A DNA stretch of 64,000 nucleotides. Origin: Serratia sp. AKBS12 (GTDB lineage Bacteria; Pseudomonadota; Gammaproteobacteria; Enterobacterales; Enterobacteriaceae). Location of the stretch: positions 124,001 to 188,000 of the forward strand of contig NZ_JANUSB010000017.1 in assembly GCF_024793895.1 (NCBI RefSeq), given 5' to 3'. This document shows, in pieces, positions 50,492 to 62,459 of the stretch (its first letter is position 1; every line of letters begins with the position of its first letter). The notes below the pieces were generated by a model. That model was not told the origin of the DNA and ran no database searches. It saw only the letters and a list, made by a program, of their open reading frames with translations. The position numbers and the translations under genes are program-made.

Positions 50492-52339
50492 TCAGATAGA
50501 CAGCTTGTTAATGCGTTTGCCGCCGTAAAGCAGGTTGACGATGGCACGGGTACCGACAATCGCGGTGAACATGGACGTCGCCACACCGATCGCGGTGGTA
50601 ATCGCAAAGCCTTTAATCGAACCGGTACCCACTGCGTACAGAATAATCGCGGTGATAAGCGTGGTGATGTTGGCGTCGATAATACTGGAGAACGCGCCTT
50701 TATAGCCTTCATGGATCGCTTGCTGAACGGAACGCCCGTTCTTCAGCTCTTCCTTGATACGTTCGTTTATCAGTACGTTGGCGTCAACCGCCACCGCCAG
50801 TGTCAGCACGATACCGGCAATACCCGGCATGGTCAGCGTTGCCCCTGGTAACAGCGACATAACGCCGACAATCAGCACCAGGTTGGCGATCAATGCGCTG
50901 GTAGCGATCACACCGAATTTACGGTACCAGACCACCATGAACACGATCGACGCCACCAACCCCCACAGGCAGGCTTCCAGACCTTGAGTGATGTTTTGCA
51001 TCCCCAGGGTTGGACCGATAGTGCGTTCTTCCACGATCTGGATTGGCGCAATCAGCGCACCGGCGCGCAGCAGCAGCGACAGTTGACGTGCTTCGTTCGG
51101 GTTCCCGATGCCGGTAATACGGAAACTGTTGCCCAGACGTGACTGAATGTTGGCAACGTTGATCACTTCTTCCTGTTTGACCAGTACCGCGCGACCGTTG
51201 GCGTCTTGCTTGCCACTGTCCTTGTACTCCACGAACAGGGTCGCCATCGGCTTGCCGATGTTGTCCTTGGTGAAGTTGGACATGGCGTTGCCGCCAGCGC
51301 TATCCAGCGAGATGTTAACCTGCGGCTGGTTGTACTCGTCCATGGTCGAAGTCGAGTCGGTGATATGATCGCCGGTCAGAATCACCCGCTTGTACAGCAC
51401 AATCGGCTGGCCTTCACGGGTGTCTTTCACTTCGGAGTCGCCCGGCACACGGCCGTTGGCTGCCGCCGTGGCATCCACGTTGGTGTTCACCAGGCGGAAT
51501 TCCAGCGTTGCGGTCGCGCCAAGGATTTCTTTCGCGCGCGCAGTGTCCTGAATCCCTGGCAGCTCGACCACGATACGGTCGGAGCCCTGACGCTGCACCA
51601 GCGGTTCGGCTACGCCGAGCTGGTTCACACGGTTACGCAGGATAGTGATGTTCTGCTGAACGGCATATTCGCGCGCTTCGCTCAAACGCGCATCGGTCAG
51701 GACGGCCTTCAGCGTGTTGTTGCCATTGGAAGACAGCACCAGATCGCGTTGACGCGGCGACAGGTAGCTGATGGCCTGATCGCGCGCGGCGTTGTCACGG
51801 AAACGGACCTCAACGCCATATTTGTCCAGTTTACGGATTGACGCATAAGGAATGCCCTTTTCACGCAGATCGCTGCGCAAGGTATCCATGGTCTGCTCTT
51901 GCAACTTGCCAAGCGCGGTATCCATGTCGACTTCCATCAGGAAGTGCACGCCACCACGTAAATCGAGGCCCAGTTTCATCGGCTCGGCACCCAGCATGGT
52001 CAGCCAGCGCGGCGTAGCCGGAGCCAGGTTCAGCGCAACGACATATTTGTCGCCCATCGCGGCCATCAGGGCTTCGCGGGCACGCAGCTGAACGTCGGGA
52101 TCGGAAAAGCGAGCCAGGATTGCGCCTTCTTCCAGTGCAATCGACTTGCTCGCGATCTGGTCTTTTTCTAATACGGTACGGACTTGGTCCAGCGTAGCTT
52201 CACTGGCGGCGACACCGCGCGCGCCAGTGATTTGTACAGCCGGATCCTCACCATAGAGGTTGGGAAGCGCATAAAGCAGACCGACGACGATCACCACGAT
52301 CAGCATCAGATACTTCCACAAAGGATAACGGTTTAGCAC
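50492..52339 (-). CDS. secD: Protein translocase subunit SecD
   Basis: 615 residues. N-terminal membrane anchor ([21 protein letters not shown]), large periplasmic P1 domain ([24 protein letters not shown]), then five C-terminal helices with [13 protein letters not shown], where the conserved aspartate of the proton path sits. Forms a complex with SecF and YajC. Twenty-five bases after yajC. Confidence 0.98.
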   Translation of the reverse strand: MLNRYPLWKYLMLIVVIVVGLLYALPNLYGEDPAVQITGARGVAASEATLDQVRTVLEKDQIASKSIALEEGAILARFSDPDVQLRAREALMAAMGDKYVVALNLAPATPRWLTMLGAEPMKLGLDLRGGVHFLMEVDMDTALGKLQEQTMDTLRSDLREKGIPYASIRKLDKYGVEVRFRDNAARDQAISYLSPRQRDLVLSSNGNNTLKAVLTDARLSEAREYAVQQNITILRNRVNQLGVAEPLVQRQGSDRIVVELPGIQDTARAKEILGATATLEFRLVNTNVDATAAANGRVPGDSEVKDTREGQPIVLYKRVILTGDHITDSTSTMDEYNQPQVNISLDSAGGNAMSNFTKDNIGKPMATLFVEYKDSGKQDANGRAVLVKQEEVINVANIQSRLGNSFRITGIGNPNEARQLSLLLRAGALIAPIQIVEERTIGPTLGMQNITQGLEACLWGLVASIVFMVVWYRKFGVIATSALIANLVLIVGVMSLLPGATLTMPGIAGIVLTLAVAVDANVLINERIKEELKNGRSVQQAIHEGYKGAFSSIIDANITTLITAIILYAVGTGSIKGFAITTAIGVATSMFTAIVGTRAIVNLLYGGKRINKLSI

Positions 52340-52364
52340 GGCAATTCCCTTCGGGAAAACAAAA

Positions 52365-52697
52365 TTACAGGGCCTTCATGGTACCTTTCGGCAGAACGGC
52401 CGCCACGAAGTCACGCTTGATCATCACTTCCGTGGTGTCGTTCAGCGCAATAGCGATAATGCCGGTATCGGCCACTTTGGTAACGCGACCGATCAGACCG
52501 CCGGTGGTCAGCACTTCATCGCCCTTGCCGATGGAGTCCATCAGCTTCTTGTGCTCTTTGGCGCGTTTCTGCTGTGGGCGCAGGATCATGAAATAGAAGA
52601 TCAGGCCAAACACCACCAGCATAATGATCAGAGAGTACGGGCTTCCCTGAGCCGGAGCCCCTGCGGATGCGACGGCGTCAGAAATGAAAAAGCTCAT
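52365..52697 (-). CDS. yajC: Sec translocon accessory subunit YajC
   Basis: 110 residues, as in E. coli. One membrane helix ([23 protein letters not shown]) followed by a cytoplasmic domain ([17 protein letters not shown]). Associates with SecDF. Conserved order tgt-yajC-secD-secF. Confidence 0.97.
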   Translation of the reverse strand: MSFFISDAVASAGAPAQGSPYSLIIMLVVFGLIFYFMILRPQQKRAKEHKKLMDSIGKGDEVLTTGGLIGRVTKVADTGIIAIALNDTTEVMIKRDFVAAVLPKGTMKAL

Positions 52698-52730
52698 TGA
52701 AATTCCCTCATTAAGTTATCAATTATTAAT

Positions 52731-54018
<1,288 letters not shown>

Positions 54019-54029
54019 ACCTCGAAAAT

Positions 54030-55100
54030 TTATTTGCCGACGGATTCGTGTTCCGCCTGCGGATTACGACTGATGAACATCGCATCACCATAGCTGAAGA
54101 AACGGTATTGCTCGGCCACCGCCTGCCGATAGGCGTTCATGGTGTTCTGATAGCCGGCAAAGGCCGAAACCAGCATGATCAGCGTCGATTCAGGCAGGTG
54201 GAAATTGGTGATCAGCGCATCAATGACCTGATAGTGATAACCCGGATAAATGAAAATACGGGTATCGCCGAAGAATGGCGCGATCGGCGCATCCTGGCTG
54301 GCCTTGGCGGCGCTTTCCAGCGAGCGCACCGAGGTGGTGCCGACGGCAACCACGCGCTTGCCACGCGCTTTGCAGGCCAATACCGCATCGACCACCTCTT
54401 GCGGCACTTCGGCGTATTCGGCGTGCATTACATGTTCTTCGATGGTTTCTACCCGCACCGGCTGGAAGGTGCCTGCGCCGACGTGCAAGGTAACAAACGC
54501 CATTTCGACGCCCTTTTCACGCAGCGCCGCCAGCAGCGGCTCGTCAAAGTGCAGCCCGGCGGTTGGCGCCGCAACCGCGCCCGGCTTCTGGCTGTAAACG
54601 GTCTGATACAGTTCGCGATCGGCGTCTTCGTCCGGTCGATCGATATACGGCGGCAGTGGCATATGCCCCACCGCATTGAGAATGGTGAATACGTCGCGCG
54701 GGTCGTCAAAGCGCAGTTCAAACAGCGTATCGTGGCGCGCCACCATGGTGGCAGGAATACTGTCGTCATCGCCCAGCAACAGCGCGGCGCCCGGTTTTGG
54801 CGCCTTGGACGCGCGAACATGTGCCAACACCCGATGATCGTCAAGCACCCGCTCGACCAGCACTTCGATTTTCCCGCCGCTGGCCTTACGGCCAAAGATA
54901 CGAGCCGGGATCACCCGGGTATTGTTGAACACCAGCAGATCGCCGGCCTCCAGTTGATCCAGCAGATCGGTGAAGATGCCGTGCGTCAACTTCCCCGTAG
55001 GTCCATCCAGTTGCAACAAGCGGCAACCGCTGCGTTGAGGTTGTGGATAACGTGCAATTAACGACTCGGGGAGATCAAAAGAAAAATCGGCGACGCGCAT
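54030..55100 (-). CDS. queA: SAM:tRNA ribosyltransferase-isomerase QueA
   Basis: 356 residues (E. coli 356). Transfers the ribosyl of S-adenosylmethionine to preQ1-tRNA to make epoxyqueuosine. Seen: [45 protein letters not shown] and [11 protein letters not shown], all family signatures. It is divergent from acpH by 104 bases. Confidence 0.97.
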   Translation of the reverse strand: MRVADFSFDLPESLIARYPQPQRSGCRLLQLDGPTGKLTHGIFTDLLDQLEAGDLLVFNNTRVIPARIFGRKASGGKIEVLVERVLDDHRVLAHVRASKAPKPGAALLLGDDDSIPATMVARHDTLFELRFDDPRDVFTILNAVGHMPLPPYIDRPDEDADRELYQTVYSQKPGAVAAPTAGLHFDEPLLAALREKGVEMAFVTLHVGAGTFQPVRVETIEEHVMHAEYAEVPQEVVDAVLACKARGKRVVAVGTTSVRSLESAAKASQDAPIAPFFGDTRIFIYPGYHYQVIDALITNFHLPESTLIMLVSAFAGYQNTMNAYRQAVAEQYRFFSYGDAMFISRNPQAEHESVGK

Positions 55101-55204
55101 GGATAATCACTTCAGCTAAAAAAACAGGCGGCCTAGTCTAAAGCCGCCGGCCGCCGGCAGCAAGAAATAAGGAGGATTCGCCGCAGTTCGGGTATAGTTA
55201 ACGG

Positions 55205-55786
55205 ATGAATTTTCTCGCTCATCTCCATTTGGCCCAGTTGGCGGAAAGCTCGCTGCTGGGCAACCTGTTGGCCGACTTCGTGCGCGGCAACCCCGCGGCC
55301 GACTATGCACCCGAGGTGGTGGCCGGCATCATGCTGCACCGGCGCATCGACGTGCTGACCGACTCATTACCGCAGGTCAAGGCCTGCCGCGATTTTTTCA
55401 GCGATCGGCATCGCCGCGTCGCGCCGATTACGCTTGATGTGGTGTGGGATCACTTTCTGGCTCGCCATTGGCAACAGATAGAACCGTCGCGCAGCCTGGA
55501 ACGTTTCACTCAGGAAGCGCGCAGCCAGATTGTGCCGCACCTGCCGCTGACGCCGGCGCGTTTCCAGAATCTGAATAACTACCTATGGCCGGAGCGCTGG
55601 CTGGAACGTTATGCTGAACTGCCGTTCATCGCCACGGTATTGCAGGGCATGGCCAACCGCCGCCCGCGATTGGCGGCGCTGGCGGGCTCGTTTGACGACG
55701 TTGAACGCCATTATCATCAACTTGAAACACAGTTCTGGCAGTTTTACCCGCATATGATGCAGCAGGCAAAAGCCAAAACGTTATGA
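55205..55786 (+). CDS. acpH: Acyl carrier protein phosphodiesterase AcpH
   Basis: 193 residues. HD-domain-like phosphodiesterase that removes 4'-phosphopantetheine from holo-ACP. Seen: [34 protein letters not shown] and [12 protein letters not shown], containing the conserved histidines and aspartates that bind metal. Matches E. coli YajB/AcpH, also next to queA. Confidence 0.95.
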   Translation: MNFLAHLHLAQLAESSLLGNLLADFVRGNPAADYAPEVVAGIMLHRRIDVLTDSLPQVKACRDFFSDRHRRVAPITLDVVWDHFLARHWQQIEPSRSLERFTQEARSQIVPHLPLTPARFQNLNNYLWPERWLERYAELPFIATVLQGMANRRPRLAALAGSFDDVERHYHQLETQFWQFYPHMMQQAKAKTL

Positions 55787-55885
55787 CCACCGCGAAAACG
55801 ATACGACCAGAAAATGTTTTTAGCGCTTGCCCTTTTTTGCGAAAAGGTTATTTTTAAAACTTGCTAAATTTAAACGATGAATTTA

Positions 55886-55911
55886 ATAGGCGAAAGCTAT
55901 CTCATTGATTG
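55886..55911 (+). promoter_or_regulatory. OxyR-like binding site upstream of tsa
   Basis: ATAG, seven bases, CTAT, seven bases, then ATTG. The first two tetrads match the OxyR pattern ATAG-N7-CTAT exactly with correct spacing, the third matches in part, the fourth does not. Located about 125 bases before a peroxiredoxin start. Confidence 0.5.
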
Positions 55912-56033
55912 GTAGTTTGCCCTTTATTCACCGCACCAAGGCCCCTATACTGGCCCAAGTTTTTACCCAACGACTGGTGGTTTACTGCCCGATGGGTATA
56001 CATCAACCCTTAACAACTATTACAGGAGTAATC

Positions 56034-56636
56034 ATGGTCCTGGTAACTCGTCAAGCCCCTGACTTCACTGCTGCTGCCGTACTCGGCAATGGCGAAATCG
56101 TTGAAAACTTCAATCTGAAAAAGCACCTGAACGGCAAGCCTGCCGTACTGTTCTTCTGGCCGATGGACTTCACCTTCGTATGTCCTTCCGAACTGATCGC
56201 CTTCGATCACCGTTATGAAGAATTCCAGAAGCGTGGCGTTGAAGTTGTTGGCGTTTCCTTCGACTCAGAATTCGTCCACAACGCATGGCGTAAAACCCCT
56301 GTCGACAAAGGCGGCATCGGCGAAGTGAAATACGCAATGGTTGCTGACGTGAAGCGTGAAATCCAAAAAGCTTACGGCATCGAGCACCCAGAAGCCGGCG
56401 TTGCGCTGCGCGGCTCTTTCCTGATCGACAAAGACGGCATCGTGCGTGCACAGGTAGTTAACGACCTGCCAATCGGCCGTAACATCGACGAAATGATCCG
56501 TACCGTTGACGCGCTGCAATTCCACGAAGAACACGGCGAAGTGTGCCCTGCTCAGTGGGAAAAAGGCAAAGCGGGTATGGGCGCATCTCCAGACGGCGTT
56601 GCCAAATACCTGTCTGAAAACGCTGCCAAGCTGTAA
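56034..56636 (+). CDS. Typical 2-Cys peroxiredoxin (AhpC/TSA family)
   Basis: 200 residues. Reduces hydrogen peroxide and organic peroxides. Peroxidatic Cys50 is in FTFVCPSEL and resolving Cys171 in GEVCPAQW; GVSFDSEFVHNAW and the C-terminal tail are also typical. It is a separate gene from the AhpC/AhpF pair and is closest in type to Yersinia/Serratia tsa-like peroxiredoxins. The frame is open upstream to 55905; ATG 56034 with AGGAG is the family start. Possible OxyR control is visible upstream. Not present at this locus in E. coli. Confidence 0.95.
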   Translation: MVLVTRQAPDFTAAAVLGNGEIVENFNLKKHLNGKPAVLFFWPMDFTFVCPSELIAFDHRYEEFQKRGVEVVGVSFDSEFVHNAWRKTPVDKGGIGEVKYAMVADVKREIQKAYGIEHPEAGVALRGSFLIDKDGIVRAQVVNDLPIGRNIDEMIRTVDALQFHEEHGEVCPAQWEKGKAGMGASPDGVAKYLSENAAKL

Positions 56637-56655
56637 TTTCAACAGCAATGCAGAC

Positions 56656-56680
56656 AACCGGTCAGCCTCGCTGGCCGGTT
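56656..56680 (+). terminator. Rho-independent terminator of the peroxiredoxin gene
   Basis: AACCGGTCAGC / GCTGGCCGGTT stem (one G-T pair) with a CTC loop, followed by TTTTT, about 20 bases after the stop. Confidence 0.88.
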
Positions 56681-56892
56681 TTTTTATGCCCTTTTATGGT
56701 GCGCGCTGCCCTTTTTACCGGCCTTCCAGCCAAATAATTCCTTGTTTCCGCTCACATTCCACCCTCTATTTTCAGCACGGACGCCACGGTAGCGCTACGC
56801 TGTAAACGCTGGCCTGCGCTTTGCAGAGCATGACAGTACCCCCGCACCATGACGGGGGAATCACAATAAAAACTGACAGGGTAGGAAGAACT

Positions 56893-58656
56893 ATGCTTTT
56901 GCAAAAATGGAGTAAACCCCTGACCATGGCGGCGCTACTGGTCAGCGGCAGCCTGTACGCCGCGTCAAACCCGGCGGTAGAAGCCCGGAATGGTATGGTG
57001 GTCACATCGCAGCACCTCGCCTCGCAGATTGGCGTGGATATTCTGAAAATGGGCGGTAACGCCGTGGATGCGGCCGTTGCGGTCGGCTACGCCCAGGCGG
57101 TGGTTAACCCCTGCTGCGGCAATATCGGCGGCGGCGGGTTTATGACAATTCATTTGGCCGACGGCAGCGATACCTTTATCAACTTCCGTGAAACCGCTCC
57201 GGCAGCGGCCAGCGCCAACATGTATCTGGATGCCGACGGCAAGGTAAGAAAAGACGCCAGTTTATATGGCTACCTGGCATCCGGCGTGCCGGGCACGGTA
57301 CTCGGGATGGAAACCGCCCGTAAAAAATACGGCAAGCTGAGCCGTGAACAGGTGATGGCTCCGGCAATCAAACTGGCGCGCGAAGGCTTCATACTGACCC
57401 GCGCCGATACCGATATTCTTGATACCACCGTAGCCCGCTTCAAGCAGGATCCGGAAGCGGCCAGGATTTTCCTGCGCAAGGACGGCTCTGCGCTGCAACC
57501 GGGCGATCGTCTGGTGCAAAGCGATCTGGCCGAGACGCTGGAAGCCATTGCCAAAAACGGGCCAGATGCGTTCTATCACGGTAAAATTCCGCAGGCGGTC
57601 GAGGCAGCGGCAAAACAGGGGGGCGGCATTTTGACCGCTGCCGATTTTGCCAATTATAAAGTGACCGAAACACCGCCGATCGTCTGCAGCTACCGCGGCT
57701 ACAAGTTCGTCTCATCCCCGCCGCCCAGCTCTGGCGGGGTGACGCTGTGTGAAACGCTGAACGTGCTTGAGGGATACGATCTGAAAAGCATGGGCTTCAA
57801 TTCCGCCGCCGCGATCCATACCATGACCGAAGCCATGCGCCATGCCTATATGGATCGCAACACCTATCTCGGCGATCCGGAATTTATCAAGAACCCTATC
57901 GACAGGCTGGTCAGCAAAAGTTACGCCGAGCAGATCCGCAAGAAAATCGTCGCCGGCAAGGCAACGCCGTCCGAAAACGTGCAGCCAGGTATGGAACCGC
58001 ATGAAAAACCGGAAACCACCCATTACTCGATTGTCGATCATCAGGGTAACGCGGTCTCCACCACCTATACCGTCAATGGCCGCTTTGGCGCGGTGGTGAT
58101 CGCACCGGGCACCGGTTTCTTCCTCAATGATGAAATGGACGACTTCACCGTTAAGGTCGGCGAGAAAAACCTTTACGGTCTGGTGCAGGGCACTGCCAAT
58201 TCCATCGCCCCCGGTAAGCGCCCACTATCCTCAATGAGCCCGACGCTGGTGACCAGGGACAATAAAATCTTTATGGTTCTGGGTTCGCCGGGCGGCTCGC
58301 GCATCATCACCATCACGCTGCAAACCGCGTTGAACGTGATCGACCACGGCATGGCACCGCAAGAGGCGGTCGACGCCGCGCGCATTCACCACCAGTGGCT
58401 GCCGGACGAAGTGTATTACGAACAGCGCGGCGTATCGGCCGATACGCTGAACATCCTGCGCGATATGGGCTATAAAATGGTAGAGCAAACGCCGTGGGGC
58501 GCCGCCGAGTTGATTCTGGTGGGCTTGCCGGGAGCGGCGGGCGTGACGCCGGCCAACTCGGGCAACGACTCGGCGGTATCGGGCAAAGTACGCGAAGGCT
58601 ACCTGTACGGTGCCAACGACGTTCGCCGCCCGGCCGGCTCTGCCGTAGGCTACTGA
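56893..58656 (+). CDS. ggt: Gamma-glutamyltranspeptidase
   Basis: 587 residues (580 in E. coli). Periplasmic N-terminal nucleophile enzyme that cleaves glutathione and gamma-glutamyl compounds; the precursor cuts itself into two subunits. Signal peptide MLLQKWSKPLTMAALLVSGSLYA. Autoprocessing and catalytic Thr375 lies in KPETTHYSIVD; the active-site loop contains PLSSMSPT and GSPGGSRII. ATG 56893 has AGGAAG; an upstream frame to 56821 is rejected because the signal peptide begins here. It is placed between the peroxiredoxin and malZ, unlike E. coli. Confidence 0.96.
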   Translation: MLLQKWSKPLTMAALLVSGSLYAASNPAVEARNGMVVTSQHLASQIGVDILKMGGNAVDAAVAVGYAQAVVNPCCGNIGGGGFMTIHLADGSDTFINFRETAPAAASANMYLDADGKVRKDASLYGYLASGVPGTVLGMETARKKYGKLSREQVMAPAIKLAREGFILTRADTDILDTTVARFKQDPEAARIFLRKDGSALQPGDRLVQSDLAETLEAIAKNGPDAFYHGKIPQAVEAAAKQGGGILTAADFANYKVTETPPIVCSYRGYKFVSSPPPSSGGVTLCETLNVLEGYDLKSMGFNSAAAIHTMTEAMRHAYMDRNTYLGDPEFIKNPIDRLVSKSYAEQIRKKIVAGKATPSENVQPGMEPHEKPETTHYSIVDHQGNAVSTTYTVNGRFGAVVIAPGTGFFLNDEMDDFTVKVGEKNLYGLVQGTANSIAPGKRPLSSMSPTLVTRDNKIFMVLGSPGGSRIITITLQTALNVIDHGMAPQEAVDAARIHHQWLPDEVYYEQRGVSADTLNILRDMGYKMVEQTPWGAAELILVGLPGAAGVTPANSGNDSAVSGKVREGYLYGANDVRRPAGSAVGY

Positions 58657-58705
58657 GCATGATGATGGGGCCGGTAAACGGCCCTCTGAAGCCTAGTGCC
58701 ACGCG

Positions 58706-60526
58706 CTATAAGGTCCACAACGTCACCGACTGCTCCCCCAGCCGCAGCGCCACGCCGTCGTCCCGAGACTGCATATCCCCCAGTCCCTCCTGCCGCTGCC
58801 AATCTCCCGACGGCAGCAGCGGACTGTAGGGCAGCGCTATTTCATGGTTGCCGGCGTCACGCTGCAACGCCACCAAGACCCGCTCATGCTGGTAAGTACG
58901 TACAAACACCAGCGTTTCGCCGTGCGCAAACAGCACCTGACAACTACCGCGGCGCAGCGCCATGCTCTTTTTACGCAATGCCGCCATCCGCTGGAACAGA
59001 TTTAGCAGTTGATGGTTCCACTGGCTCTCATCCCATGGGAACGGTTTACGGCAGAACGGATCGTTATCCCCGTCCAACCCAATTTCGTCGCCGTAATACA
59101 GACAAGGCACGCCTATCCAGCTCATCAGCCATACCGCCGCCATCTGCATGCGTGGCAGATTGCCGCCCAACAGGGTCAGGAAGCGCGGCGTATCGTGACT
59201 GTCGAGCTGGTTAAACATAATCAACTGGCGATTATGTGGCAGGCCGGCACGGTAGCTATCCATCCAGTGGGCGGTTTCAGCTGCGTCCAGCTTTAGTGGC
59301 TGCAACGCGACGTCCAGACCCGCGAGAAAACCGCGTAGCGGTAACGCAAAGCCCATGTAGTTCATCGCCGCATCTTCCACCCCGGCATGCAGCCAGCGGC
59401 GAGCGTCGCCAAAATGTTCGCCCATGATGTAGGCATGGGGATTCACCTCGCGGGCAGCCCGATGGATGCCGGCCAGGTGACGCAGGTTACCGCTGGCGCC
59501 GCCATTTTCCCCCAGCATATGCACCACGTCCAAACGCCAGCCGTCAATGCGGTACGGCGGTTTCAACCAGTGGCGTACCACGCTGTCCTCATCGCCATAT
59601 ATTGCGCGCGCCACCGCAGGTTCGGCATAGTTCAGCTTCGGCAGGCTGGCGTTCCCTTTCCAGGTCAACGCGGTGCCGTCCGGATAAAAGTTAAACCAGT
59701 TGCGGTAGGGAGAGTCGGGATGATGACAAGCTCCCTGCTCCGCTTGCTGATGGCGATCGAACCAGGGATGCGAGTCACCGGTGTGGTTAAACACCCCATC
59801 CAGGATCAGTTTCATCCCCATCTTGTGAGTACTTACTCGCAGGCGGCGCAACGCGGCATTGCCACCAAAATGGGGATCAACCTGGTAATAGTCTTCGGTG
59901 TCGTACTTGTGCACACTCGGCGCCTTGAAAATCGGGTTAAGGTATAGCGCGGTAACCCCCAGGCGTTTCAGGTAGGGCAACTGCTGGACGATACCGTCCA
60001 GATCGCCGCCATAAAACGTTGATGCGTCATGCTGTGCTTCTACCGGATGCTGCCAGTCGCGGCGAATGACCCCGGTTCCCGCCGCATGGTGGTAATAACT
60101 ACCGCTCTGCAGATTATATGCGGCGCCGCTGCTGGCAAAACGATCGGGGAAAATCTGATAAAACAGCCGATCGGCCACCCAGCCGGCGCCGCTGTCCGGT
60201 TCATCCAGCGCGAATTGCGCCAACTGTCCAATCGGCATCACCGACCAGCCGAGTGGGCCAAACCACCGCTGGCGATCCTGCCACAGCAATTTGAAGCAAT
60301 AACGGCGCGTCGCTTCTCCCTCGTTCAGCGGCAGGCTGGCCTGATAGCGCTGCCGGCCGTCCACCGCACGCGCTTTCATCTCCAGCAGCCATTCTTCATT
60401 GTCCGGTTCGGCCCGCAGAAACACCTGTTTGGGCAGATCGTCCCCCTGGAGCCACAGGGTGATATCCAGGCGTGCTCCCTTTTTGACCACAAAAGGCGGA
60501 ACCGGTTGATGCCAGGCGTCAAGCAT
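58706..60526 (-). CDS. malZ: Maltodextrin glucosidase MalZ
   Basis: 606 residues. GH13 cytoplasmic enzyme releasing glucose from maltodextrins. The N-terminal carbohydrate-binding-like domain precedes the barrel. Catalytic motifs are seen in [15 protein letters not shown] (nucleophile Asp), [10 protein letters not shown] (acid/base Glu) and [12 protein letters not shown] (transition-state Asp). In E. coli malZ is MalT-activated. Directly repeated G-rich boxes lie upstream (60629-60651). Convergent with ggt. Confidence 0.96.
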   Translation of the reverse strand: MLDAWHQPVPPFVVKKGARLDITLWLQGDDLPKQVFLRAEPDNEEWLLEMKARAVDGRQRYQASLPLNEGEATRRYCFKLLWQDRQRWFGPLGWSVMPIGQLAQFALDEPDSGAGWVADRLFYQIFPDRFASSGAAYNLQSGSYYHHAAGTGVIRRDWQHPVEAQHDASTFYGGDLDGIVQQLPYLKRLGVTALYLNPIFKAPSVHKYDTEDYYQVDPHFGGNAALRRLRVSTHKMGMKLILDGVFNHTGDSHPWFDRHQQAEQGACHHPDSPYRNWFNFYPDGTALTWKGNASLPKLNYAEPAVARAIYGDEDSVVRHWLKPPYRIDGWRLDVVHMLGENGGASGNLRHLAGIHRAAREVNPHAYIMGEHFGDARRWLHAGVEDAAMNYMGFALPLRGFLAGLDVALQPLKLDAAETAHWMDSYRAGLPHNRQLIMFNQLDSHDTPRFLTLLGGNLPRMQMAAVWLMSWIGVPCLYYGDEIGLDGDNDPFCRKPFPWDESQWNHQLLNLFQRMAALRKKSMALRRGSCQVLFAHGETLVFVRTYQHERVLVALQRDAGNHEIALPYSPLLPSGDWQRQEGLGDMQSRDDGVALRLGEQSVTLWTL

Positions 60527-60628
60527 ACTGTTCTCCTACTGTACCAAACGAAATCGACGACATTGTCCACTGGCGCGAACAATGCCACGTTGAGTGCAAT
60601 TCCCCCTCCTCTTTTCAGCTTAAAATCA

Positions 60629-60651
60629 GGGTGGAGCCGGGGGGTGGAGCC
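60629..60651 (-). promoter_or_regulatory. Tandem G-rich boxes upstream of malZ (possible MalT sites)
   Basis: GGGTGGAGCC occurs twice, 13 bases start to start (60629-60638 and 60642-60651), the same three-base spacing as paired MalT boxes. Identity to GGGGA(T/G)GAGG is only about 6-7 of 10, and the repeats read on the strand opposite to malZ, so this is tentative. Confidence 0.3.
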
Positions 60652-60771
60652 CAAGTTGTGTTAACCTAACCCAATGTAAAAAGGTGAACAGCTACACATT
60701 GGTTCTGCTGACCCTTAGGCTAACGTTTATAAGTGTATTGGATTTTTTTGGACATGTTTTAAGGAGCAGGA

Positions 60772-62037
60772 ATGCAACAGCGGATTGCCCAATGGCTGGG
60801 GAAATTTGGCATCGAGTTCACCGATGTAATGTCATTGGTTATGGTTCTGGGGCTGATCGTCCTGATCTCGGTGGTTATTCACCTGGTGCTGCACCGGGTG
60901 GTGCTGGCAACGCTTCAACGCCGCGGTCAACGGTCGCAGCGGGTCTGGCAACAGGCGATAACGCAGTACAAGCTGTTTCAGCGTGCGGCGCTGTTGCTGC
61001 AAGGGGTAATAATCAACCTGCAGGCTATCTTGTGGCTGCATAACGGCAGCCAGACGCAGGCGTTCATCGTTACCGCCGCACAGGTATGGATACTGGCGTT
61101 TGTGCTGCTGACGCTGTTTTCGCTGCTCGACACCCTGCTGGCGATGCTGCGCCAGAGCAAAGTCGCCAATCAACTGCCGTTGCGCGGAATTTTCCAGGGG
61201 ATCAAGCTGGTTGCAGCTGTTCTGATCGGTATCACGATTGTCTCGCTGCTGATGGGCAAATCGCCGCTGTTACTGTTAAGCGGCCTGGGTGCGATGACCG
61301 CCGTATTGATGTTGGTGTTCAAGGATCCGATCCTCGGTCTGGTGGCGGGCATTCAGCTGTCTGCCAACGATATGCTGAAGATCGGCGACTGGCTGGAAAT
61401 GCCTAAATACGGTGCCGACGGCGCGGTCATCGATATCGGTCTGACCACGGTGAAAGTGCGCAACTGGGACAATACCATTACCACCATCCCCACCTACGCG
61501 CTAATCTCGGATTCGTTCAAAAACTGGCGTTCAATGTCGGAGTCCGGCGGGCGCCGCATCAAGCGCAGCATTAATATCGACACCACCAGCGTACATTTCC
61601 TGTCCGAACCGGAGCAGCAACGGCTTAACCGCAACCCGCTACTGCAACAGTACCTGAACGGCAAGGCGCAGGAACTGGATGAATACAATCGACAAAAGCA
61701 GTGGGATCTCAGCTCGCCGCTTAACGGCCGCCGGTTGACCAACCTCGGCACGCTGCGCGCCTATCTAGAAGCCTATTTACGCGCCCATCCGGATATTCAC
61801 CAGCAGATGACGCTGATGGTTCGCCAGTTGGCACCGACTCCGGAAGGTTTGCCACTGGAAATTTACGCGTTTACCAACACCACGGTATGGACAAAATACG
61901 AAAGCATTCAGTCGGATATCTTTGACCATATCCTGGCGGTGATCGGTGAGTTTGATCTGCGCATTCACCAGACGCCGACCGGCAACGATATGCGCGGCCT
62001 GCTGAACCCGCAGCGGCCGGGTAGCGACGTTTCTTGA
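60772..62037 (+). CDS. ybdG: YbdG/MscM-type miniconductance mechanosensitive channel
   Basis: 421 residues (E. coli YbdG 415). Several N-terminal membrane helices, then the MscS pore helix region ([20 protein letters not shown]) and the beta domain ([40 protein letters not shown]). Inner-membrane channel that opens at modest tension and protects against hypo-osmotic shock. AAGGAG precedes the ATG. In E. coli it lies elsewhere; here it stands between malZ and proY. Confidence 0.95.
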   Translation: MQQRIAQWLGKFGIEFTDVMSLVMVLGLIVLISVVIHLVLHRVVLATLQRRGQRSQRVWQQAITQYKLFQRAALLLQGVIINLQAILWLHNGSQTQAFIVTAAQVWILAFVLLTLFSLLDTLLAMLRQSKVANQLPLRGIFQGIKLVAAVLIGITIVSLLMGKSPLLLLSGLGAMTAVLMLVFKDPILGLVAGIQLSANDMLKIGDWLEMPKYGADGAVIDIGLTTVKVRNWDNTITTIPTYALISDSFKNWRSMSESGGRRIKRSINIDTTSVHFLSEPEQQRLNRNPLLQQYLNGKAQELDEYNRQKQWDLSSPLNGRRLTNLGTLRAYLEAYLRAHPDIHQQMTLMVRQLAPTPEGLPLEIYAFTNTTVWTKYESIQSDIFDHILAVIGEFDLRIHQTPTGNDMRGLLNPQRPGSDVS

Positions 62038-62169
62038 CCTCAGCTGACGAAATAGTTTCCGCTGGTAATTATTCTGCTCTGATTGCCAGCAAATATCTCC
62101 CACCTCTTCCCATCCGTGATAAAAACGGCGTTAATGCGAGCAACCAGGCTCATTGCACGAGGTACGCCG

Positions 62170-62427
62170 ATGCCGAAATACCTTAAACACCGTTTATTGA
62201 TCATGCTGTCAACCTTGCTGTTTGTCGGTTGTCTGCACAGCGCCAGACTGGACGAAGCTCGCATGAACAGCGCATTGCAGCCGGCGCTGAGCGCGATAAG
62301 CAGCAATATGCAGGATATCCGTGAAGCACTGTCGCGCTGTGCACGCGATGAAGAAGAGAGTGATGACGCAATAGCGACCGAAGCACGCGTCTCTGGCAGA
62401 GACGACGAGGCAGACCCGCAGCGCTAA
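62170..62427 (+). CDS. Small putative lipoprotein, 85 residues
   Basis: I do not recognise the family. Lipoprotein-like signal MPKYLKHRLLIMLSTLLFVGC with the lipobox cysteine at residue 21 (LFVGC is a weak lipobox). A short helical region with small residues follows (ALQPALSAISSNMQDIREALS), then an acidic C-terminus (EEESDDAIATEA). GAGG lies about nine bases before the ATG. An in-frame extension to 62083 exists but has no signal. It lies 132 bases after the MscM gene and ends at a hairpin shared with proY. Confidence 0.6.
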   Translation: MPKYLKHRLLIMLSTLLFVGCLHSARLDEARMNSALQPALSAISSNMQDIREALSRCARDEEESDDAIATEARVSGRDDEADPQR

Positions 62428-62429
62428 AA

Positions 62430-62454
62430 AAACACCGGCACGAGACCGGTGTTT
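62430..62454 (-). terminator. Terminator of proY (may also serve the small lipoprotein)
   Basis: AAACACCGG / CCGGTGTTT nine-base-pair stem with a seven-base loop. Leftward it is followed by TTTTTAGC, and it lies six bases after the proY stop. Confidence 0.85.
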
Positions 62455-62459
62455 GAAGG

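Noticed and set aside
49513-50712. Longer secF frame beginning inside secD
   Set aside because: The first 77 residues are a shifted reading of secD. GTG 50481 with GAGGAG gives the correct SecF N-terminus.
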